A DNA stretch of 12,549 nucleotides from UBA7396 sp047637875 (GTDB lineage: Bacteria; Patescibacteriota; Gracilibacteria; BD1-5; UBA6164): assembly GCA_047637875.1 (NCBI GenBank), contig JBLJBH010000019.1:1-12549 (forward strand), given 5' to 3'. Position 1 is the first letter of the stretch; every line of letters begins with the position of its first letter. This document shows positions 1 to 7,203 of this stretch, piece by piece. The translations under genes were made by a program, and so were the position numbers. The notes beneath the pieces are model-generated. The model did not search any database, was not told the origin of the DNA, and saw only the letters and a program-made list of their open reading frames with translations.

Positions 1-17
1 CTCCTTTATGGGAAAAT

Positions 18-512
18 TTAACTCATTTCAGCCACACACTTTTTACAATTAAACCGAAGTTTTAATTTAGAAAAAACACTATAACTAATTTGTTTTCAAT
101 CTCTAATTCATATAACTGCCGAATCCAATGAACTTATAAAAGACTCCTTTTTAAGAAATATCTTATAAAAATAGTCTGAGATTGGTACAGATGATTTCAA
201 AATTGTATATGCTGGACTTACTAATCATTTTATATTTGAATATTCTATTCATCATTGAAAAGACCTTAAACTAATAACAAAATTTCAAGGATTAACAATT
301 TTATAATTTAATATTCATTGTTCTGAAGAATTAATTTTTAAATCTAAATCTTTTCTTCTAACTATTCATTTATCTTGAGTAGCAGCTAACAAATCTAATT
401 CTCAATTATGATTTCTATCACTTACTGACTCAAATATATCTCAAGCATTTTTAAATTCCCAATCTCAAGAAAATTCAGGAAATCTTAATTTTGGAATTAA
501 AGTTTTATTCAT
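18..512 (-). CDS. hsdS: Type I restriction-modification specificity subunit, truncated after one TRD
   Basis: HsdS recognises the DNA target for a type I restriction-modification complex and normally has two target-recognition domains (TRDs) joined by long helices, over about 380-450 residues. Read with TGA as Gly this gene gives 164 residues. It opens with the classic HsdS start KLRFPEFSGDWE (residues 8-19). VSPAYTIL (98-105) and GIRDGKQISYSVF (135-147) are typical of the middle and end of one TRD. The usual continuation into the spacer helix (a P-x-x-x-EQ-x-x-I pattern) is absent: the protein runs into NCKKCVAEMS and stops. It is therefore a half or broken hsdS, perhaps a rearranged copy. 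The start ATG lies 16 bp after the hsdM stop, so the two form an operon. What lies beyond position 1 is unknown. Confidence 0.85.
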
Positions 513-528
513 AATAAAATTATCATAT

Positions 529-2142
529 TTAAAAAGGTGAACTAATTCAAAGTTCTTTGCAATATTTTTCAATTTCAATATCTAAATCTCTACTTTTTTT
601 ATCTAATTCTTTTATAGATTTTGTTACATTTACTAAATCAACTATTTCTTCTTCTACTGATTTATCAACATAACGAGAAATATTTAAATTATAGTCTTCT
701 TGCTCTATTCTATCAAGAGTTGCAATAAAACTATATTTATCTTCTTGTTTTCTTGCTCTGTATGTAGTTATAATTTTTTCTACATCTTCTTCTTTTAATC
801 TGTTTTGATTTTTTTGTTTTTCAAATCCACTTGAAGCATCTATAAATAATACATCATTTGGATTTTCTCTACATTTTTTAAATACTAAAATACAAGTAGG
901 AATAGTTGTTCCGTAAAATATATTTTCAGGTAATCAAATAACAGCATCTAACCAATTTCTATTTTGAATAAGATATTTTCTTATATGCAACTCAGAAGCC
1001 CCTCTAAATAAAACTCAGTGAGGTAAAACAACTGCTAAAGTTCAATTATCATCTAGATGGTGTATCATATGTTGTACAAAAGCAAAATCAGCTTTCGAAC
1101 TTGGTGGTAATACTCAATATTGACTAAATCTATCATCAGTCATTTTTAATCAGTCTGCTTTCCAGTTTGCTGAAAATGGAGGATTAGCTACAACGGCTTC
1201 AAACTTTTTATCTTTATGTTGAGGATGCTCTAAAGTATCTTCTTGTTTTATATTAAAATGACTGAAATGAACTCAGTGTAGAAGCATATTCATCCTTGCA
1301 AGATTGTAAGTACTTCTATTTAATTCTTGTCAATAAATTGAAAGGTCTTTTTTGTCTTTTACTTCTCTTGCAACACGAAGTAATAATGAACCAGAACCGC
1401 AAGTTGGGTCATAAACACTTTTAATTTGTCATTTAGTTCAAACAACTATTTTTGCAAGTATTTTTGAAACCTCTTGAGGTGTATAAAATTCTCAAGCTTT
1501 TTTTCAAGCTCCTGAGGCAAATTGAGCTATTAAATATTCATAAGCATCTCATATAACATCAATTTCAGTATCTTCTAATTGAAAATCTATTTCATCTAAT
1601 TTTGCAAGTACATTTGAAATAAGTTCATTTTTTTGTTCTTCTGTTCTTCAAAGTTTTGGATGTGTTAAATCTAAATCTTCAAACAATCAAATAAAATCCT
1701 CTTCACTTTTTTTTCAAGTTGTAGAATTTTCAATATTATTTAATATATTAATCAAATCTTCTAATATAAAATCACTAGTTTCTTCCTCATTTTTACTATT
1801 TTTTTTATTCTCTTCTAAATTTGATTTTCATCTTTTAGTTATAACACTAAATAATTCTGAAGGTTTCAAAAAATAACCCAAATCATCTATCGTATCTTCT
1901 TCTATAGCTTTCAAAAGTTCTTTTCATTCTTGAGAAGTTTCTGAAACTAAATCATAAGTATAATCATATCAAGATTCTTTTAATAATTTATTTGCTCTCA
2001 ATGATATTTTTTCAGATAAGTATTTATAAAATATAAATCATAAAATATAATTTCTAAACTCATCGGCACTCATTTTACCCCTAAGAGTATCCGCAATTTC
2101 CCAAAGCTTTTGTTCTAATTTTTTTTTGTGGTCTTCTGACAT
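529..2142 (-). CDS. hsdM: Type I restriction-modification DNA methyltransferase subunit HsdM
   Basis: HsdM transfers a methyl group from S-adenosylmethionine to adenine N6 in the target chosen by HsdS; with HsdR the complex also cleaves. The 537-residue product has the normal length. An HsdM N-terminal helical domain (about 8-150) is followed by the conserved block SGAGKKAGEFYTP (210-222), the SAM-binding motif DPTCGSGSLL (245-254), IYGQE (269-273) and the catalytic motif NPPFS (320-324). Several invariant glycines in these blocks are encoded by TGA, which fixes TGA as glycine here. The ATG at 2142 begins MSEDHKKKLEQKLWEIADTLRG, the usual HsdM opening. The gene is followed at 16 bp by the truncated hsdS and preceded by a small RHH gene and a palindrome-covered promoter. 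No hsdR is in the window. Confidence 0.97.
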
Positions 2143-2178
2143 AAAAATTAACTTGGTTATTTTTTAAAGTATGGTTGA

Positions 2179-2217
2179 AATATATCTTTTATTCATAAAA
2201 AATCAATAAAAGATATA
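2179..2217 (-). promoter_or_regulatory. hsdM promoter overlapped by a perfect 13-bp inverted repeat
   Basis: On the minus strand a TTGATT -35 (2201-2206) and a TATATT -10 (2179-2184) are separated by 16 bp, about 37 bp before the hsdM ATG. A perfect 13-bp inverted repeat (arms 2181-2193 and 2205-2217, 11-nt centre) covers both elements. A palindrome placed like this is typical of an operator; the adjacent RHH protein is the obvious candidate binder. The RNA would start near 2172, so the hairpin would mostly not be transcribed from this promoter, which favours a DNA-level role. Confidence 0.6.
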
Positions 2218-2222
2218 AAAAT

Positions 2223-2256
2223 AGCAAAAAGAAGCGATTACTCACTTCTTTTTGCT
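2223..2256 (-). terminator. Rho-independent terminator of the RHH gene, overlapping its stop codon
   Basis: A perfect 12-bp stem (AGCAAAAAGAAG at 2223-2234 paired with 2245-2256) with a 10-nt loop is followed on the minus strand by ATTTTTATATC. The TAA stop of the RHH gene (2238-2240) lies in the loop. The hairpin separates the RHH transcript from hsdM, which then needs its own promoter. Confidence 0.7.
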
Positions 2257-2414
2257 ACTCTTTCAAGAAATTTTATCAAAATATATTCTATCATTTTACT
2301 TCTTTGTAACCTATTATATTCATCCTTAAAATATTTTTTTATTTCTTCATCAAGTTTTAATAATACATTTTTATCAATATTCAAGCTAATCTTTAGCTTT
2401 TTTCCTGGTAGCAT
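2238..2414 (-). CDS. Small ribbon-helix-helix DNA-binding protein, probable regulator
   Basis: This 58-residue basic protein reads MLPGKKLKISLNIDKN, then two amphipathic helices. The order is a short polar beta strand (KLKISLNID, about 6-14), helix A (about 15-33) and helix B starting RSKMIEYILIKF (about 38-54). This is the layout of the CopG/Arc/MetJ ribbon-helix-helix family, whose dimers bind short palindromes through the strand. No TGA occurs in it. The gene lies immediately upstream of hsdM in the same direction, ends in its own terminator, and faces a perfect inverted repeat over the hsdM promoter. I infer a control protein for the restriction-modification locus. It could instead be the antitoxin half of a toxin-antitoxin pair, but no small toxin partner is visible next to it. 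The start is the only in-frame ATG, 15 bp downstream of a TATAAT. Confidence 0.7.
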   Translation of the reverse strand: MLPGKKLKISLNIDKNVLLKLDEEIKKYFKDEYNRLQRSKMIEYILIKFLERVAKRSE

Positions 2415-2428
2415 AATTTTATAGTTAA

Positions 2429-2434
2429 ATTATA
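2429..2434 (-). promoter_or_regulatory. -10 box for the RHH gene
   Basis: A consensus TATAAT on the minus strand lies 14 bp before the RHH ATG, giving a very short or absent leader. No good -35 hexamer is visible at 16-18 bp. Confidence 0.4.
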
Positions 2435-2551
2435 AGGTGATATTGTCGTTGATTGAAATTTTCTCTCAATTCTTTATTCCGGTAACCTTGTAAGATACCA
2501 CTATCTTTCAATTGGAATTTATTTTGTTAGATAATGAAATATTAAAATTTC

Positions 2552-2587
2552 ATAGATATAAATACTTACTAATATCTATAAGTATTT
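2552..2587. repeat. Two interleaved 8-bp complementary pairs (A-B-A'-B')
   Basis: ATAGATAT (2552-2559) is complementary to ATATCTAT (2572-2579), and AAATACTT (2560-2567) to AAGTATTT (2580-2587), both perfectly. The arms are ordered A-B-A'-B' with only 4 nt between B and A'. Loops are too short for both helices to form at once in RNA, so they would be alternatives. The stretch is AT-only apart from a few bases, so chance contributes. Confidence 0.4.
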
Positions 2588-2789
2588 TATTTACTTCTTC
2601 TTTGGAAATAGTTCTATTTCATTTATTTACTACATTCATAGTTCACATAATTTTAAAAAAATTAAAAAAAATAAAATATCTGTCACATTATATAACACAC
2701 TTTCATTTTCGGTTCCGTGTTAAATGATTTTAGAGATTTTCTATAGCTTTTTATCTTTTAAGTTCTCAAGTGAATATTTAAATAAGTGG

Positions 2790-2807
2790 AAATGTAATAT
2801 TACATTT
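2790..2807. repeat. Perfect 18-bp palindrome, possible operator
   Basis: AAATGTAATATTACATTT is a perfect palindrome followed by TT. It shares both half-site blocks (AAATGTA and TATTAC) with the longer palindrome at 2896-2924. No loop is present, so a protein-binding site is more likely than a terminator. Confidence 0.5.
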
Positions 2808-2895
2808 TTAAGAATCACAAATTAGATATTCTTTATACTATGAGTTTAAGTTGTTAATATAGTAGTTTTTTCGGTAGATGTAGTGAATTAGGAGT

Positions 2896-2924
2896 AAATG
2901 TAGTATTACAGTAATACCACATTT
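2896..2924. repeat. 29-bp near-perfect palindrome just upstream of the ncRNA promoter
   Basis: Arms AAATGTAGTATTAC and GTAATACCACATTT flank one central A, with a single A/C mismatch pair. The site ends 10 bp before the -35 box of the RNA promoter. It is an expanded version of the palindrome at 2790-2807. It could be an operator for that promoter, or, as RNA with the following TTTTT, a weak terminator of leftward-originating transcripts. Confidence 0.5.
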
Positions 2925-2934
2925 TTAAAAACTT

Positions 2935-2962
2935 TTGATTTTTTTATTAAATCTGCTAGTAT
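2935..2962 (+). promoter_or_regulatory. Extended -10 promoter for the structured RNA
   Basis: TTGATT (2935-2940), a 16-bp spacer, and TAGTAT (2957-2962) preceded by TG at the extended -10 position. The start predicted about 7 bp downstream falls on G2969, exactly the first base of the outermost RNA helix. The -35 hexamer and the 16-bp spacing equal those of the hsdM promoter. Confidence 0.65.
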
Positions 2963-2968
2963 TTATGA

Positions 2969-3186
2969 GCCGAAAATAATTAGAAGTATAAATTTAGACA
3001 ATTTATACAAAAAACAACAAGCTGAGGACAGTAAAATGTCTTTTTTCCTCATCATTGTTTTTTGTATGAAGAAATCTAATTATTGTCGGCAAACATAATG
3101 AGACATTGTTACTGTCCTTTTTTGTTTGCTGACTATCATATATCTTTATTTTTGGTAAAAATATTTTATATTTTTACCTTTTTTTT
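2969..3186 (+). ncRNA. Candidate structured RNA or leader with switching helices, family unknown
   Basis: I do not recognise the family. Helices visible: P1, 2969-2984 with 3075-3090 (16 positions, one mismatch); P2, 2986-2994 with 3000-3008 (perfect 9 bp, 5-nt loop); P3, 3005-3017 with 3055-3067 (perfect 13 bp), extended by TGAGGA/TCCTCA (3023-3028 with 3046-3051). P2 and the foot of P3 overlap by 4 nt. Two further pairings compete: 3085-3095 with 3123-3133 (11 bp, one G-U), which steals the 3' arm of P1; and 3026-3040 with 3102-3117 (15 pairs, one bulged G), which joins the P3 loop region to the tail and is followed by six T. A final hairpin with T8 (3154-3186) ends the element. A good promoter puts the 5' end at G2969. 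It may be a free small RNA or the leader of the gene at 3187. Confidence 0.6.
3154..3186 (+). terminator. Terminator-type hairpin touching the start codon of the next gene
   Basis: A perfect 11-bp stem (GGTAAAAATAT at 3154-3164 with 3168-3178), 3-nt loop and eight T (3179-3186) end exactly one base before the ATG at 3187. It can terminate the upstream RNA and, when read through, would shield the translation start of the secreted-protein gene. This makes it an attenuator candidate. Confidence 0.65.
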
Positions 3187-4275
3187 ATGAAAAATAAAAA
3201 AATTAAAGTTTTGATTTTAATATTTATTTTGTTTACTTCAAATTTTTCTTTTTTAAATCTAGTTAATGCAGAAAACATATCCAATGATAAAAAGCAATCA
3301 TTAATTAATAGCATTGCTAATAAAATAAAAGAAGAATGAATTAATGAGAAGCTTATAAAAGACTGAACATTATGTGACCCAAATGGAGAATATGTTTACC
3401 AATTATCTTCATATTTAGCAGAAAAGTATGTATCATACTATGTATGAAAAGTTCCTAAAATATGAGATAAACTAGCTGAATGAACAAGTATCATAACAGA
3501 CACTGTAATAAATACTTTTGAATATTGAACTAAAAACTATAGAGAATATGTTTGTGAATATTGAAATACAATAATTCAAGTAAAAAATTTTAAAAAAGAT
3601 AATAGTGAAAAAATAAAAAATATTATTTCTAATTGGTGAAAATTAGATTATAAAATTGATGTTCCTGAAAATATAAATATTGATAAATATTACACTTCTT
3701 TTAATAATGTATATAAGGAAATGTGAGAGGTTTCTGCAGTATGATTCTCGAAATTTTTCTTAGGAAAGATTATAGATTGAATTGATAATAATATAATAGA
3801 TTTTAATTATTTTCATAATACATTAAAAAAGAATAAAAATCAATCTGATAAAGTTTTCTCGGTGTTAAGCGATTTATCAAAGTTGAAAATTGATTACAAT
3901 AACAATACTAAAAATTATAATGATTATATTAAAGTATATAATAATGCTGTAAATCAAAAAAATATTTTAAACAAAGAATACAATTCTATAGTAAATAATC
4001 TTAATCAAACGACAAAACAATTTCAAGATAAATATAATTATGAAAAATATAAACAATATTCTAAAGAGCAAGTAAATGCTGTAGCTATAAAAAGTGATTT
4101 ATATCAACAATTATTATATTATACAAATCAAAAAAATGAATATGAGAAAAAAATAAAAGAAAATGATTTAATTATATGGAGTAGTAAAAAACAAATTGAT
4201 AATACTAAAAGTAGTATAAAAACTATAACTAATAAATGAAATAACCTGATTAAAAGCTATAATAATATAAAATAA
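3187..4275 (+). CDS. Secreted coiled-coil protein, function unknown
   Basis: The 362-residue product begins with a signal peptide: lysines at 2-7, a hydrophobic core, and a likely signal peptidase cut after VNA (residue 28). The mature part has two cysteines (C63 in DGTLCDPNGEY and C123 in YVCEYG) that could form one disulfide. From about residue 210 to the end it is rich in Asn, Lys, Tyr and Gln with a heptad-like pattern, suggesting a long coiled coil (for example around KQFQDKYNYEKYKQYSKEQ). Fourteen or so glycines are TGA; in the standard code only its C-terminal half would show as an open frame. The start is the first ATG after the terminator hairpin, at a position matching the signal peptide. 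It leads a group of four plus-strand genes, two more of which are exported. No family recognised. Confidence 0.85.
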
Positions 4276-4298
4276 TTTAATTTCTAATTTTTAAAAAT

Positions 4299-4646
4299 AT
4301 GTTGCAATTACAAGAAGAAGTAAAAAAGAAAACAAAAACTATTGAAACAAGGATAGTTTGTCTTTTTGATGATTTTTATGAATTTAATGGTACTATTACA
4401 TTTGATACTAGCTATGTTCATAAATTAAAAATAGACTGAGAAATAAACAAAAAGAAATTGTGAATAAATTGACTATCAAAACTAAAAATAGAAGCCAAAT
4501 TAAGTAATTACTGAAATTTTAAAATCACAAATAATGTAACAGTTCAAAACTATTACCTAAACGATAAAAATGTAAAAACATATTATAATCCTGAATGATT
4601 CCTGAATAATCTTATTGAAAATATGAGAAATAATTTAAATAAATAA
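4299..4646 (+). CDS. Small hypothetical cytoplasmic protein
   Basis: A 115-residue basic protein beginning MLQLQEEVKKKTKTIETR, with no signal peptide or membrane segment. The first 45 residues look like a helix followed by an acidic and aromatic patch (CLFDDFYEFNGTITF); the rest is Lys/Asn-rich with short hydrophobic stretches. TGA-coded glycines occur at natural turn positions (DGEINK, LGINGLSK). It starts 23 bp after the preceding stop with the leader TCTAATTTTTAAAAAT, almost the same as that of the following gene, which starts 23 bp after its stop. The three genes thus look co-transcribed. I do not recognise it; a cytoplasmic partner of its two exported neighbours is possible but unsupported by a motif. 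Confidence 0.75.
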
Positions 4647-4669
4647 TTTATAAATCTAATTTTAAAAAT

Positions 4670-5494
4670 ATGAAAAAAATAATATTACTTATAACTCTTA
4701 CATTATTTTCTTTATTTAATCTAGTTTGTGCAGAAAATACAAATACAAACACAAACCAAAAAATGAAACTTATTTTAGTATGAAAAAGTAAGTTTTGATA
4801 TGACCAATATCTAAAAGTTACTCCTGTTGTATCTAAAATAGACCATATCGTATTTTTCGATAAAAAAATTGAAAAATCTAGCGAAGATAGTTGATATTAC
4901 TCTTCTTTCACTAACCTTGATATATTTTTTGAAGATGGAGAAAAGTTAAGTTTTTGATATCAAAACGATAATTTCGATTCTGTAGCCAATAAAAAGATAT
5001 CAAAAATACTACTTGATTGAGTAGAAACAAATACTTGATTATTAATAAAAGAATGAACTATTCAAAAAGCTTACGACTCAACTCCAGAAGAAAAAACATA
5101 CCTTGAATTAACGAAAGAATATAATACCGAAAAAAGTAATGAAAGTAATGTAGACTGGAAAAAATTAGACTCAATAAGTGCTGAAATTGTTAGCAAAGTA
5201 AAATGATATGATAATTACAAGGATTATTTAACATATAATAAATACTTTAAAAAAGTTCTAACAAAAGCTCAAAAAACTGATAAAACTTTTGGGGAGTTCT
5301 ATAATGAGTGGATTAAGTTTAGATATAAGATTGATGAAGTATTAGCTAGTTGAAAGGTTACAAGTGAATATAAATTAAGAAAATTATATACTATTCAAAC
5401 TACTATAAATGAAATGATTGATGGTCTTTGTGGTAAAATTGGATGATGTGGAATTGGGCAAGATGATGCAAAGAAATTAAAAGATATAAAATAA
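4670..5494 (+). CDS. Secreted protein, function unknown
   Basis: The 274-residue product has a signal peptide ending FNLVCA, closely resembling that of the gene at 3187 (LNLVNA, both followed by EN). Cys20 does not sit in a proper lipobox because Val precedes it, so ordinary signal peptidase cleavage after Ala21 is more likely than lipidation. The mature protein mixes beta-prone stretches (about 30-120, e.g. KIDHIVFFDKKIE and LDIFFEDGEKLSFGY) with a charged helical second half (about 130-250). It ends with a glycine-rich loop holding two cysteines, CGKIGGCG (C254 and C260), a probable disulfide. It follows the 115-residue gene by 23 bp and is followed by a terminator. No family recognised. 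Confidence 0.82.
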
Positions 5495-5508
5495 TTATCT
5501 TTTTCAAG

Positions 5509-5539
5509 AAACTCCTGAAATATGGAGTTTTTAATTATA
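5509..5539 (+). terminator. Rho-independent terminator after the secreted-protein gene
   Basis: AAACTCC (5509-5515) pairs with GGAGTTT (5524-5530) across an 8-nt loop, followed by TTTTAATTATATTTT. It lies 15 bp after the TAA stop, closing the three-gene unit before the propeller gene. Confidence 0.65.
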
Positions 5540-5560
5540 TTTTAATATTAAATTTAAAAA

Positions 5561-7105
5561 ATGAAAAAAATATTAATTCTATCAGTTATTGTATGTTCTT
5601 TTTTTCAAATTAGCTTCGCAAACATTGAAAATAGTTGTAAACTTTCTCATTTTGATAATGTGAATCAAATAAAATACTCACAAGATTGAAAAAATATTGT
5701 TTATACAAAAAAAGAGTGAGATAAAGAGTCAATCTATATAAATTGAAAACAAGAATGAGTATATGACCAAATTTGGGGAATAAATTATATCTGAAATTGA
5801 AAAACTATTATTTATTTAGCAAGTAAAGATAAAAAACAAATTTTAGTTAAAAATTGAGTAGAATGAGAAGAATTTGATGAAATTACAAATCTAAATTTTT
5901 CTGAAAAAAGTAATAATGTTGTTTACACAGGAAAACAAAATTGAATAAACTACTTAGTTCATAATTGAAGTAAAATTAATGAACCAATAACAAATTATTT
6001 AACTATATCTCCATCAGGTGAAAGTTATTCATATATAAATTGAGAAAATATTGTAGTTAAAGATTGAGTCAAATGAGAAAGTTATTCATTATCTCCAGAC
6101 GATGTAATCATTATAGATAATTTAAAATACTCTAAAAATTGAAATAAAATTGCTTATATGGTTTACAATAGAAATAGTTTTGTGGTTTCAGATTGAGTAA
6201 AATGAAAAAACTATGATACATACTCTATTGATAATCTCACTTTATCACCAAATTGAGATGAAGTTTCATACACTGCAGAAAAAAAATGAGAACGCTATTT
6301 AATTCAAAATGAAAATGAGATTTCTTGATATGATTCGTATGATAAACTAACTTATTCAGAAAATTGAAAAAGCTTTTCATTTATTGGTAAAAAAGATGGA
6401 AAAAATTATGTAGTAACAGATTGAAAAGAAAGTGATTGATTTGAGCTTATTAGTTGATTGAAATACCTTAAAAATTGAGAAGTAGTTTTTGTATGATATA
6501 AAGATTCAAAACATCTTCTTATTCAAAATTGAAAAGAAATATGAGAGGTTTCATCAATAAATAACTTAAATATCAGTGATGATTGAAAAAATGTATCTTA
6601 TATTGATACTGAAACAAACTGAAATGATACTTTTGTGCATAATTGAATCAAATCAGAAAAATATGATGATATTAACAATATTACTTATTCTCAAGATTGA
6701 AACAATTTTGCATATATAGGTGAAAAATGAACTGAAAAGAAAATAATTTATAATGGAAAAGAAATTTCAAATTATAATACCTGAAAACACTTAGTTAGTA
6801 ATAGTATAATAAATTTCTTACCAGATTGAAAAAGTATCTATTTTTATTCGTTAGAAAATAATAATAGTTTTTATATTTATGATTGTAAAGGAAATAAATA
6901 TGAAAAGATGTTAGCTAGTTATACAAATATAAAAAATGAAGAAAAAGAAGTAAATAAAAATAATAATATAAAAAAAGATAATCTAATTTCTAATAGTAAT
7001 TACAGTACTAATACTAATAATTATTATTTATATCTATTCTGATTACTTATATTAATATCAATATGAGTTTTTATATATAAAATAAAAAAAAATAAAAAAA
7101 TATAA
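5561..7105 (+). CDS. Membrane-anchored extracellular beta-propeller-like repeat protein (PD40/TolB type)
   Basis: The 514-residue product has a signal peptide (MKKILILSVIVCSFFQISFA, cut near residue 20), then about 11 repeats of 36-40 residues running to about residue 445. Each repeat follows the pattern (D/N)NLxYSxDGKxxxYIxxxDGKxxxVxNGKxxxxYDxI, seen clearly in KLTYSENGKSFSFIGKKDG. This is the layout of WD40-like PD40 repeats, as in TolB propellers. A linker rich in Asn, Lys and Glu leads to one hydrophobic segment (YLYLFGLLILISIGVFIY, about 487-504) and a lysine-rich tail, so the repeats should face outside. Nearly every DG and NG turn uses TGA for glycine. No enzyme motif is visible, so a binding or scaffold role is inferred. 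It is separated from the preceding genes by a terminator and has the AT-rich leader TTTAAAAA. Confidence 0.88.
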
Positions 7106-7140
7106 TTATCATACATTGATATCAAGGTCTCCTGATTGGT

Positions 7141-7174
7141 AAAAGTGAAATTAAATAATAATTTCACTTTTTTT
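7141..7174. terminator. Bidirectional terminator between convergent genes
   Basis: AAAAGTGAAATTA (7141-7153) pairs perfectly with 7159-7171 across a 5-nt loop, with TTTTTTTAT on the plus side and AAAA before it. It serves the propeller gene (plus) and, less strongly, the primase gene (minus). Confidence 0.75.
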
Positions 7175-7203
7175 ATGATATGAAGTATTGCTGTTTCACT
7201 TTC

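Larger units (their letters stand above)
2415..2968. other. 554-bp gene-free region with several inverted repeats
   Basis: No convincing gene lies here. The plus frame 2512-2733 opens only with TTG, lacks a domain signature and is low in complexity. Visible structure: a 6-bp hairpin with 4-nt loop (AAGATA/TATCTT on the minus strand, near 2493-2508); the interleaved complementary 8-mers at 2552-2587; two related palindromes (2790-2807 and 2896-2924); a minus-strand TATAAT near 2686; and the promoter at 2935-2962. The region behaves like a regulatory or replication spacer rather than decayed coding sequence. Confidence 0.5.

Noticed and set aside
2512..2733. Plus-strand reading frame of about 73 residues with hydrophobic stretches
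   Set aside because: It begins only with TTG, has no ATG, no motif and biased low-complexity composition, and it contains the interleaved repeats. AT-rich non-coding DNA explains it.
2978..3069. Minus-strand 30-codon frame (MMRKKDILLSS...) inside the structured RNA region
   Set aside because: It is the exact antisense of the helices, whose symmetry explains the open frame; no promoter faces it and the product has no features.
2415..3186. CRISPR array
   Set aside because: The repeats here are palindromes and complementary arms, not regularly spaced direct repeats, and no cas gene is visible.
3187..4275. Type III toxin-antitoxin system (repeat RNA followed by terminator and toxin gene)
   Set aside because: The order RNA-terminator-gene is similar, but the RNA has no tandem pseudoknot repeats and the following protein is a 362-residue secreted coiled-coil protein, not a ToxN-like RNase.
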